NCBI RefSeq assembly: GCF_010020825.1
Contig: NZ_JAACJE010000001.1
Span: 3,596,001 to 3,660,000 of the forward strand
Source: Acidovorax sp. 210-6
GTDB taxonomy: Bacteria; Pseudomonadota; Gammaproteobacteria; Burkholderiales; Burkholderiaceae_C
Direction: 5' to 3'
DNA: 64,000 nt
A program made the position numbers and the translations under genes. Under the pieces are notes generated by a model. It was not told the DNA's origin. It saw only the letters and a program-made list of their open reading frames with translations, and made no database searches. Positions within the stretch are counted from its first letter, which is position 1. Each line of letters starts with the position of its first letter. Shown here in pieces: positions 9,236 through 16,827 of this stretch.

Positions 9236-9407
9236 GACTCAGAGGCTGAAAGTTTTTTGCCCGTGCCCGAAAGGCGCGTCAAAGCGCCGCTGATCGAGGC
9301 GCAAAGCGCAGCCATAGCGCGGGCTATGGCGAGCATTTGCAACGACGAGCAGGGGTGTTTTGGCGTGCAAGGCGGGCATTGGCAAAAGACTCTCAGCCTC
9401 TCAGGTC
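9236..9407 (+). repeat. family A structured palindromic element, 172 bp, in the hpd leader
   Basis: Outer arms of about 34 nt pair with one gap and few mismatches (19 of 23 in the inner part). The interior at 9299-9345 carries GGCGCAAAGCGCAGCC, a hairpin GCCATAGC/GCTATGGC, then GGCGAGC and TTTGCAACGACG. The core differs from the 34821-35088 copy mainly in the hairpin stem, where the changes are compensated. The second arm of the 268-bp copies is lacking. It ends 20 nt before the hpd ATG and would be part of the hpd 5' leader. The stretch 9122-9235 shows nothing else. Confidence 0.8.
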
Positions 9408-9426
9408 AAGCAACTACGGAGACACC

Positions 9427-10572
9427 ATGAACGCTGCACTGCCGGAAACGGCCACCGCCCCCCAAGACGCCTGGGACAACCCCATGGGCACCGACGGCTT
9501 CGAATTCATCGAGTACGCCGCACCCGATCCAGCCGCACTGGGACGCAGCTTTCAGGCCATGGGCTTCCAACCCGTGGCACGGCACCGTCACAAGAACGTG
9601 CTGCTGTACCGCCAGGGGAGCATCAACTTCATCGTCAACGCCGAGCCCGACAGCTTTGCCCAGCGCTTTGCGCGCCTGCACGGGCCCAGCGTCTGCGCCA
9701 TTGCCTTTCGCGTGCACGACGCCAAGGCCGCCTACGAGCGCGCCATCTCGCTGGGCGCCTGGGGCTATGCCGGCAAGGCGGGCCCTGGCGAACTGAACAT
9801 CCCGGCCATCAAGGGCATTGGCGACAGCCTGATCTATTTTGTGGACCGCTGGCGCGGCAAGGGCGGCGCACAGCCCGGCGACATCGGCAACATCGGCTTT
9901 TACGACGTGGACTTCGAGCCCCTGCCGGGCGTGAGTGCGCAAGAAGCGCTCAACCCCGTGGGCCATGGCTTGACCTACATCGACCACCTCACGCACAACG
10001 TGCACCGCGGCCGCATGGCCGAGTGGGCCGATTTTTACGAACGTCTGTTCAACTTCCGCGAAATCCGTTACTTCGACATTGAAGGCCAGGTCACGGGCGT
10101 CAAGAGCAAAGCCATGACCAGCCCCTGCGGCAAGATCCGCATCCCGATCAACGAGGAAGGCAAGGACAAGCCGGGCCAGATCCAGGAATACCTGGACATG
10201 TACAAAGGCGAGGGTATCCAGCACATCGCCATGGGCTCAGATGACCTCTACGCCACCGTGGACAAGCTGCGCGCCAGCGGCGTGCGCCTGCTCGACACGC
10301 CCGACACCTACTACGAGCTCGTGGAAAAGCGCATCCCCGGCCACGGCGAGCCGCTCGCCGCATTGCGTGACCGCAAGATCCTGATCGACGGCAAGAAGGA
10401 CGCACTGCTGCTTCAGATCTTCAGCGAGAACCAGCTCGGCCCCATCTTCTTCGAGTTCATCCAGCGCAAGGGAGACGAGGGCTTTGGCAACGGCAACTTC
10501 AAGGCCTTGTTCGAGTCCATCGAGCTGGACCAGATCCGGCGCGGCGTACTCAAGGCTCCGGGCCAGGCCTGA
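9427..10572 (+). CDS. hpd: 4-hydroxyphenylpyruvate dioxygenase
   Basis: This 381-residue non-heme iron enzyme converts 4-hydroxyphenylpyruvate to homogentisate in tyrosine breakdown. It has two VOC-type halves. Iron ligands are visible as His in [11 protein letters not shown], His in [11 protein letters not shown] and Glu near the end in [17 protein letters not shown]. The length and the C-terminal helix ([19 protein letters not shown]) are normal. The start follows GGAGA. The long leader carries a family A element. phhA follows after 75 bp, so phenylalanine to tyrosine to homogentisate steps lie together, but homogentisate dioxygenase is not in the window. Confidence 0.95.
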   Translation: MNAALPETATAPQDAWDNPMGTDGFEFIEYAAPDPAALGRSFQAMGFQPVARHRHKNVLLYRQGSINFIVNAEPDSFAQRFARLHGPSVCAIAFRVHDAKAAYERAISLGAWGYAGKAGPGELNIPAIKGIGDSLIYFVDRWRGKGGAQPGDIGNIGFYDVDFEPLPGVSAQEALNPVGHGLTYIDHLTHNVHRGRMAEWADFYERLFNFREIRYFDIEGQVTGVKSKAMTSPCGKIRIPINEEGKDKPGQIQEYLDMYKGEGIQHIAMGSDDLYATVDKLRASGVRLLDTPDTYYELVEKRIPGHGEPLAALRDRKILIDGKKDALLLQIFSENQLGPIFFEFIQRKGDEGFGNGNFKALFESIELDQIRRGVLKAPGQA

Positions 10573-10590
10573 GCGGACTGCCCCCCCGAC

Positions 10591-10615
10591 ACAGGCCGCC
10601 ACCGAAGCGGCCTGT
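10591..10615 (+). terminator. hairpin between hpd and phhA
   Basis: ACAGGCCGC and GCGGCCTGT pair perfectly around 7 nt, 19 bp after the hpd stop. No T-run follows directly (an A-run lies on this strand 12 nt later), so it may attenuate, protect the 3' end or be a weak terminator. Confidence 0.5.
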
Positions 10616-10647
10616 GCGCACCATGACAAAAAACCAGGAGACACACC

Positions 10648-11541
10648 ATGGCCGCCGAACCCGTCGTCTATGGAGCGAGCGAGCGCCCCCCGCGGGGTGA
10701 CTACGCCCGCGCCCGCCCCGACTACACCTGCACCCAGGACTGGAACGCCTATACCGCGCAGGACCACGACACCTACCGCCGCCTGTACGAACGCCAGAGC
10801 GCACAGTTGCCCGGCCTGGCCTGCGATGCCTTCATCGCCGCACTGCCCCGGCTGGGCGCGCGCGAACGCATTCCGCGGCTGGACGACATCAGCGAGCACC
10901 TGCACCGCGCCACCGGATGGGAGCTGGTGTCCGTGCCCGGCCTGATCCCCGAGGTGCCCTTCTTCACCCTGCTGGCCCACCGCAAGTTCCCGGTCACCGA
11001 CTGGATTCGCACCCCCGAGGAGTTCGACTACATCGTCGAGCCCGACATCTTCCACGACCTGTTCGGCCATGTGCCGCTGCTGTTCGACCCGGTGTTTGCC
11101 GACTACGTGCAGCGCTATGGCGAAGGGGGGCTCAAGGCCGAGCGCCTGGGCGCGTGCGAGATGCTCTCGCGGCTGTACTGGTACACCATCGAGTTTGGTC
11201 TGATCCGCCAGCCCGAGGGGCTGCGCGCGTATGGCGCAGGCATCCTCAGTTCGGCCGGCGAACTGCGCTACGCCGTGCAAAGCCCCGAGCCACAGCGCCT
11301 GCCGCTGCGGCTGGAGCGCACCATGCGCACGCGCTACAAGATCGACAGCTTCCAGCAGACCTACTTCGTCATCGACAGCTTCGAGCAATTGTTTGCCATG
11401 ACCGACCCGGACTTCGGCCCGATGTACGAGCGCCTGCGCAAGCAACCCGAACTGGCAGCCAATGCGCGCGATCCGGACGATGGCGACAACGCCACGGACG
11501 CCGAAAGCTACCCCGGTTTTCGCTGCATGCTGGAGCGCTGA
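10648..11541 (+). CDS. phhA: phenylalanine 4-monooxygenase
   Basis: A 297-residue bacterial phenylalanine hydroxylase that makes tyrosine using tetrahydropterin and iron. The iron-binding facial triad is seen as FHDLFGH (two His) and Glu in YTIEFGLIRQ. DYIVEPDIFHDLFGHVPLL is diagnostic. The length fits the single-domain bacterial enzyme. AGGAGA lies upstream of the ATG. Together with hpd upstream it forms a phenylalanine-to-homogentisate cassette; a pterin recycling enzyme (phhB) is not adjacent. Confidence 0.95.
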   Translation: MAAEPVVYGASERPPRGDYARARPDYTCTQDWNAYTAQDHDTYRRLYERQSAQLPGLACDAFIAALPRLGARERIPRLDDISEHLHRATGWELVSVPGLIPEVPFFTLLAHRKFPVTDWIRTPEEFDYIVEPDIFHDLFGHVPLLFDPVFADYVQRYGEGGLKAERLGACEMLSRLYWYTIEFGLIRQPEGLRAYGAGILSSAGELRYAVQSPEPQRLPLRLERTMRTRYKIDSFQQTYFVIDSFEQLFAMTDPDFGPMYERLRKQPELAANARDPDDGDNATDAESYPGFRCMLER

Positions 11542-11566
11542 GAGAACCGCCGACGCTGCGCGCCCC

Positions 11567-12466
11567 TCAATCCGCCTGCGCCAGTTCTTCCAGGCATTCG
11601 GCCATCACCTGCGCATCGCAGGCCATTTCCACATGCGCCAGGCCCGCCACAAAGCGCTGGCGCGCGCCGGGCAGCGCCGCCGTGCGCGCCGGGAAGACGA
11701 TGTTGTCGCAGTTGGAATACCAGCAGGTGAACAGGCGGGCGCGGGTGAGGGGCTCGTCAAGCTGCAGTTGCTGCAGCCACGGGCTGGCCTGCTGCATCTG
11801 GCGTCCGTTGGTGGCCTGGCTCCAGCGGCCCAGCCAGGTGCCGCCGTGCGGCGTGCCCAAGGTGATGACCCGGTGCACCCGCGCATCGGCAGAAAACGCC
11901 CGCAGCCAAGCCCGCGTGGCCAGGCCGCCCATGCTGTGCGCCACGATCACGGGCGGCAGGCCGGTGGCCTGCGTCACACGGCGCACCGCCTCGTCCACCG
12001 TGGCGGCATAGGCATCGATGGAGCCGAACACCGGCTCCAGGTTCACCGCCACGTAGGCATGGCCGCGCGCACGCAGCAGCGGCATCCAGGACAGCCACAA
12101 CCCACGGTTGCACAAAAAGCCGTGCACCAGCACCACGCCACGCCGACCGGTGGGGGCATCGGGCAGCCAGTCGGGCACGCTGGTGCTGCGCAGCGGCTGG
12201 CGCCAGGCAAACACCACCAGCGCCCAGCGCGCCTCGGCCACGGCCGCCCGCAACACCTGCGCCAGCGTGGCCCGGGGCGCCACATCAGCCTGGTTGACGG
12301 CATGCATCAGCACAAAGGGCAGGCCCAGGCCCAGCACATACATCCCCGCAAAAACACCCATTCCTGCCCAGGCCAGATCCAGCCCCTGGGGCAGCGCCCA
12401 GGCCCACCAGGCCGCCAGGGATAGCACCAGAGACACCAGCGCCAGCAATTGCATGCGCGCGATCAT
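11567..12466 (-). CDS. membrane-anchored alpha/beta hydrolase (lipase-like)
   Basis: A 299-residue protein with two N-terminal hydrophobic segments (about residues 5-25 and 32-55) and an alpha/beta-hydrolase domain. GVVLVHGFLCNRGLW forms the oxyanion region, VIVAHSMGGLATRAW the nucleophile elbow with Ser, TLGTPHGGTWLG a lipase-type loop, and GLAHVEM supplies a candidate catalytic His. It resembles triacylglycerol lipase/cutinase-like hydrolases. The substrate is unknown. It is divergent from the next gene across 120 bp in which no distinct site was recognised. Confidence 0.8.
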   Translation of the reverse strand: MIARMQLLALVSLVLSLAAWWAWALPQGLDLAWAGMGVFAGMYVLGLGLPFVLMHAVNQADVAPRATLAQVLRAAVAEARWALVVFAWRQPLRSTSVPDWLPDAPTGRRGVVLVHGFLCNRGLWLSWMPLLRARGHAYVAVNLEPVFGSIDAYAATVDEAVRRVTQATGLPPVIVAHSMGGLATRAWLRAFSADARVHRVITLGTPHGGTWLGRWSQATNGRQMQQASPWLQQLQLDEPLTRARLFTCWYSNCDNIVFPARTAALPGARQRFVAGLAHVEMACDAQVMAECLEELAQAD

Positions 12467-12586
12467 GGTGTACCTGCAGCGAAGTGAAGAGAGGGAAGAC
12501 TATTCATGCGGGCTTTCGAGGTGGCGCAAGGGGGGAAACGCCGTTTTTCGGTGTAATGGTGAAAGCATAGACCATCCCCTCCAGCC

Positions 12587-13327
12587 ATGGACGCTGCCGA
12601 CACCATCCGCCACAGCCTTGCCGACGTGACCGCGCTGCGCGTGCAGCAGCAGGCCGACCCATCGCTGGCCCAGGCCGTACTGGCCGTCAAGCAATGGCAG
12701 TCGCGCCGCTTCGCTGGCACCTATGCCGACCTGATGGCCGACCCCCTGTACCAGGGTGCCACGCGATTTTTCCTGGAGGAGCTGTACAGCCCCGGCGACT
12801 ACAGCGAGCGCGACACGCAATTCGGTCGCATCGCGGGCACCTTGCAGACGGTGTTTCCGCAGGCGGTGGTGCAGACCGCCACCGACCTGGCGCTACTGCA
12901 CATGCAAACCGAGCGGCTGGACCACGCCATGGGGCTGGCCTGGGTGCACCTGCCCCCCACCCCCGCCGACGCCGCCCGCTACGTGGCCGCCTGGCGCGGC
13001 GTGGGCGAGCGCGCCGAGCGCGAACAACAACTGGCCAGCGTGATGAAGCTGGGCCAAGACCTCACCCGCTTCACGCGCATGCCCGGCCTGCGCATGATGT
13101 TGCGCATGATGCGCAAGCCCGCCCAGGCCGCCGGCCTGGGGGCCTTGCAGCATTTTCTGGAAACGGGGTTTGACACCTTTGGCGAGATGGCGCGCAGGCG
13201 CGGTGCGGTGGAGCATTTTCTGAGCACCGTGCACGAGCGCGAAGCCATGTTGATGCAGGCGCTGTTCGACGGCGACCCTGTCGCCTGCGGGACGCAATTG
13301 GAGGCCACCCTAGGACTTGCCCGGTAG
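12587..13327 (+). CDS. FFLEELY-motif protein, function unknown
   Basis: A 246-residue soluble, mostly helical protein. The FFLEELYSPGDYSERD stretch near residue 62 is the hallmark of a beta-proteobacterial family known only by that motif. Other recognisable parts are RFAGTYADLMADPLY before it and FLSTVHEREAMLMQALFDGD near the end. No catalytic motif or membrane segment is seen. It is followed after 66 bp by fadD on the same strand; that arrangement suggests a link with lipid metabolism but proves nothing. Confidence 0.75.
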   Translation: MDAADTIRHSLADVTALRVQQQADPSLAQAVLAVKQWQSRRFAGTYADLMADPLYQGATRFFLEELYSPGDYSERDTQFGRIAGTLQTVFPQAVVQTATDLALLHMQTERLDHAMGLAWVHLPPTPADAARYVAAWRGVGERAEREQQLASVMKLGQDLTRFTRMPGLRMMLRMMRKPAQAAGLGALQHFLETGFDTFGEMARRRGAVEHFLSTVHEREAMLMQALFDGDPVACGTQLEATLGLAR

Positions 13328-13393
13328 CCCTTGCGCACTGCAACACAGAGAATGGGGCCTCCTTTTTTCCCCATCCTGACTGCAGAACAACGC

Positions 13394-15079
13394 ATGGACA
13401 AGATCTGGCTCAAGAACTACCCCGCGGGCGTACCGCACGACGTGGACCCCGATCAGTACCGCTCGGCCGCGCACCTGCTGGAAGAGGCGATGCGCAAGCA
13501 TGCCGCCAGCCCCTTCTCGGTGTGCATGGAACGCTGGATGAGCTACGGCGAGCTGGATCGCCATTCCGCCGCCCTCGGCGCCTGGCTGCAGGGCCAGGGG
13601 CTGGAGCCCGGCGCGCGCGTGGCCATCATGCTGCCCAACGTGCCGCAGTTCGCCGTGACCATGGCCGCCGTGCTGCGCGCGGGCTACACCTGTGTGAACG
13701 TCAACCCGCTCTACACCGCACGCGAACTGGAGCACCAGCTCAAGGACTCCGGCGCCACCGCCATCGTCATCCTAGAGAACTTCGCCCACACGCTGGCCGA
13801 AGTGGTCGATCACACCAACGTCAAGCATGTGGTCATGGCCTCCATGGGCGACATGTTGGGCTTCTGGTACGGCCAGTGGATCACCTTCGCCGTGCGCCAC
13901 CTGGCCAAGATGGTGCCCGCCTATGAGCTGCCGCTCACCGGCGGCCGCCAGGTCACCAGCTTCAAGAAGGCGCTGGCGATGGGCGCGCGCCGCACGCTGC
14001 AACCCAGCCAGGCCAACCACGACTCCATTGCCTTCCTGCAGTACACGGGCGGCACCACGGGCCTGTCGAAAGGCGCGGTGCTCACCCACCGCAACATCAT
14101 TGCCGCCACGCTGCAAGCCGAGGCCTGGTTCACGCCGGCGCTGTCCAAGATCGGTGACCTGAGCAAGGCCAACAGCATTGCCGCGCTGCCGCTGTACCAC
14201 ATCTTCGCGCTCACGCTGTGCCTGCTGGCCATCCGCCAGGGCTCGCGCCTGACGCTGATCCCCAACCCGCGCGACATTCCCAAGTTCGTCGAGGTGCTCA
14301 AGAAACGCCCCTTCCACATGCTGCCGGCCGTGAACACGCTGTTCAACGCCCTGCTGCAGAACCCACAGTTCCGCGCGCTCGACTTCTCGCACCTGTGCGT
14401 GTCGCAGGCCGGCGGCATGGCGGCGTCCGAGGGCACGGCCAAACAGTGGCAGAAGGTCACGGGCAGCACCATGATCGAGGGCTGGGGCATGAGCGAGACC
14501 TGCGCCATCGGCACCAACAACCCGGTCAACAACACCACCTTCACCGGCACCATCGGCCTGCCGCTGCCGGGCATCGAGATCGCCATCAAGGACGATGACG
14601 GCAACAGCCTGCCCCAGGGCGAATCGGGCGAGATCTGCATCCGTGGCCCCAACGTCATGCCGGGCTACTACAACCAGCCCGAGGAGAACGCCAAGGCCTT
14701 CACACCCGACGGCTTCATGCGCACGGGCGACATCGGCATCATGGACGCCGAGGGCTACACGCGCATCATCGACCGCAAGAAGGACATGATCCTGGTCAGC
14801 GGCTTCAACGTCTTCCCCAACGAGATCGAGAACGTCATCTCCACCTGCCCCGGCGTGCTCGAATGCGCCGCCGTCGGCATCCCCGACGAGAAATCGGGCG
14901 AGGCCGTCAAGGTGTTCGTGGTGCGCAGCGACCCCTCGCTCGAAGAAAGCGACGTGGAACGCTTCTGCCACGAGAACCTCACCGGCTACAAACGGCCCAA
15001 GTACATCGAGTTCCGCGAAGACCTGCCCAAGACCAACGTGGGCAAGATCCTGCGCCGCGAGTTAAGGACAACCCCCTGA
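13394..15079 (+). CDS. fadD: long-chain fatty acid-CoA ligase (FadD)
   Basis: A 561-residue adenylate-forming enzyme that activates fatty acids for beta-oxidation. The AMP-binding loop YTGGTTGLSKGAVLTH, the GWGMSET motif, the DGFMRTGDIG hinge and the FACS signature around RKKDMILVSGFNVFPNEIE are all present. MDKIWLKNYPAGVP is the usual N-terminus. The last codons and the TGA lie inside a family B repeat: after the conserved KILRREL the protein ends RTTP, encoded by the repeat edge. The normal end appears to have been replaced by a few residues. Confidence 0.93.
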   Translation: MDKIWLKNYPAGVPHDVDPDQYRSAAHLLEEAMRKHAASPFSVCMERWMSYGELDRHSAALGAWLQGQGLEPGARVAIMLPNVPQFAVTMAAVLRAGYTCVNVNPLYTARELEHQLKDSGATAIVILENFAHTLAEVVDHTNVKHVVMASMGDMLGFWYGQWITFAVRHLAKMVPAYELPLTGGRQVTSFKKALAMGARRTLQPSQANHDSIAFLQYTGGTTGLSKGAVLTHRNIIAATLQAEAWFTPALSKIGDLSKANSIAALPLYHIFALTLCLLAIRQGSRLTLIPNPRDIPKFVEVLKKRPFHMLPAVNTLFNALLQNPQFRALDFSHLCVSQAGGMAASEGTAKQWQKVTGSTMIEGWGMSETCAIGTNNPVNNTTFTGTIGLPLPGIEIAIKDDDGNSLPQGESGEICIRGPNVMPGYYNQPEENAKAFTPDGFMRTGDIGIMDAEGYTRIIDRKKDMILVSGFNVFPNEIENVISTCPGVLECAAVGIPDEKSGEAVKVFVVRSDPSLEESDVERFCHENLTGYKRPKYIEFREDLPKTNVGKILRRELRTTP

Positions 15080-15193
15080 GCGGCTGCGCCGCTTCCCCCT
15101 TCTCTTGCAGCGCTGCGCGCTGCGGAAGGGGGACACCGCCAGCGCGGCGGGGCGGCCCTTGCGCGGCGGTCGCTGGGCTGGGCCGCGCGCATG
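15068..15193 (+). repeat. family B post-stop repeat, copy 1 (supplies the fadD stop)
   Basis: It begins ACCCCCTGAGCGGCTGCGCC and continues through a pyrimidine/purine hairpin to CGGGGCGGCCCTTGCGCGG and a GC-rich tail. It shares this layout with copies at 19400, 22237, 43188 (minus), 45848 and 50865. The fadD TGA at 15077-15079 is within the first bases of the repeat. Confidence 0.8.
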
Positions 15194-15231
15194 GCAACCA
15201 CCACGGGCAGCAAATTTTCATTGGATAGCTT

Positions 15232-16161
15232 ATGACGCAACATCCATCGGCCCTTCCGCCCGAAGTCACTGTTTTTGAACGCGGCTGGCTGTCGTCGAAC
15301 AACATCCTGTTCACCGGACTGCATTCGGGCGCCGCGCTGGTGGACACGGGCTACTGCACGCACAGCGCGCAGACGCTGGCGCTGGTGCAGTCCGCGCTGG
15401 GCGGACGGCCGCTGGAGCGCATCCTCAACACCCACCTGCACAGCGACCACTGCGGCGGCAACGCCGCGCTGCAGCAGGCCTGGCCGCAGGTGCACACCGC
15501 CATCCCGCCCGGCCAGGCAGCGCATGTGCGCCACTGGGACCCCTACGCCCTGAGCTACACGCCCACGGGCCAGGAATGCCCGCAGTTCCGATGCGACGCC
15601 CTGCTGCAACCCGGCACCGAGGAGCTGCTGGGCGACCGCCCCTGGCAGGTGCACGCCGCGCCGGGGCACGACCCGCATTCCATCGTGCTGTTCGAGCCGC
15701 AGGACCGCATCCTCATCTCGGCCGATGCACTGTGGGAGAACGGCTTCGGCGTGGTCTTCCCCGAGCTCGATGGTGCCGACGCCTTCGAGGAAGTGGCACG
15801 CACGCTCGACCTGATCGAGCACCTGGCTCCGCGCACCGTGATCCCCGGCCACGGCCCGGTGTTCCACGATGCCCCGCGCGCCCTGGGCGTGGCACGCAGG
15901 CGCCTCGACGGCTTCGCCAGCAACCCCGGCAAGCACGCGCTCTATGCCGCCAAGGTGTTGCTCAAGTACAAGCTGCTGGAATGGCAGCGCATCAGCCTGC
16001 CCGACCTGCGCGCCTGGACCGACGCCACGCCCTACTTCGGCACCATGCACCAGCGGCATTTCGGCGACCGCGGCCAGGCCGAGTGGCTGGAGGGGCTGAT
16101 GGACGAGCTTGTGCGCTCGGGGGCGGCGCGGCGGGAAGGGGATGTGCTGGTGAATATTTGA
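15232..16161 (+). CDS. MBL-fold metallo-hydrolase
   Basis: A 309-residue metallo-beta-lactamase-fold hydrolase. The metal site THLHSDHCGG (HxHxDH), the distal His in AAPGHDPHS, Asp in ISADALWEN and His in VIPGHGPVF are all present. The C-terminal 80 residues are helical. The substrate is unknown; relatives include glyoxalase II-like and lactonase-like enzymes. The ATG follows a family B repeat and has a poor ribosome binding site, so the start is less certain than the frame. A family C palindrome lies just after the stop. Confidence 0.85.
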   Translation: MTQHPSALPPEVTVFERGWLSSNNILFTGLHSGAALVDTGYCTHSAQTLALVQSALGGRPLERILNTHLHSDHCGGNAALQQAWPQVHTAIPPGQAAHVRHWDPYALSYTPTGQECPQFRCDALLQPGTEELLGDRPWQVHAAPGHDPHSIVLFEPQDRILISADALWENGFGVVFPELDGADAFEEVARTLDLIEHLAPRTVIPGHGPVFHDAPRALGVARRRLDGFASNPGKHALYAAKVLLKYKLLEWQRISLPDLRAWTDATPYFGTMHQRHFGDRGQAEWLEGLMDELVRSGAARREGDVLVNI

Positions 16162-16164
16162 GGT

Positions 16165-16207
16165 GTTTTTGGCCTCTGACGCTTATCTGATAAGCGCAAA
16201 CAGCTAT
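16165..16207 (-). repeat. family C palindrome, intergenic
   Basis: On the minus strand it reads ATAGCTGTTTGCGC, 11 nt, then GCGTCAGAGGCCAAAAAC. It begins 4 nt past the stop of the MBL hydrolase gene, in opposite orientation to it. Confidence 0.75.
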
Positions 16208-16244
16208 ATTTTTTATAGCAATCATCATGTAGTTGCAGTGGGCA

Positions 16245-16799
16245 GCTGGCCGGGTCTCGCCCCGGCGGGCGACTCACTTTCTTTCGCTTCGCCGAAAGAA
16301 AGTAAGCAAAGAAAGGGCGACCCTGCTGGCTCCGACCCTCCGCTTCGCTGCGGGCAACGGGGTCTCGCTCGAACTCGCGCCTGCGGCGCTCAGACAATCG
16401 CGAGCCCTGATCCGCTGGCCGCTGCGCTCCTCGGCGCATCCTGAAGGGATAGTGGCAGCCCAACAGTCCTACGGGCCATCGCTGCGCTCGGCCCCACAGG
16501 GCGCAGCGATGGCCCGTGTTCTTTCCAACCCCTTCTGGCTGCGCCTGCGGCGGGGCGCTTGCGGGGTGGGCATGCGCGTCGCAGCGCGCATGCTTTGTCA
16601 TCTGACTCGCCGGGGTTGTCCGAACGAAGCTGCGCAGCAGCGCAGTGAGTTCCACGGCGCACCCCGCAAACGCCCCGACGCAGGTTTGCTCCTTCGCACC
16701 GCGAAGGGGTCGCAGACAGTGGGTCGCCTTTCTTTTGGGTACTTTTCTTTGGCGAAGCAAAGAAAAGTACCTCGCCCCCCGGGGCGAGACCCGGCCAGC
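16245..16799. repeat. family D element with about 84-nt terminal inverted repeats
   Basis: The ends (about 16245-16328 and 16717-16799) are imperfect inverted copies that start GCTGGCCGGGTCTCGCCCC and each contain a smaller palindrome built around CTTCGCC. The interior has strong hairpins, e.g. GGGCCATCGCTGCGC with its complement at 16472-16516 and GCATGCGCG with CGCGCATGC. Open frames crossing it lack start signals and family resemblance and are rejected as genes. Similar sequence is familiar to me as a dispersed repeat in Comamonadaceae and some other proteobacteria; I know no accepted name. This accounts for most of the gene-free stretch 16162-16827. Confidence 0.8.
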
Positions 16800-16827
16800 C
16801 ACCCTCAAAAACAGCCCCCAAGAACCA

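Noticed and set aside
15205-15240. A possible ninth family C copy before the MBL hydrolase (TTGGATAGCTTATGACGC)
   Set aside because: Only half of the pattern is present and the second arm is missing, so it was not counted.
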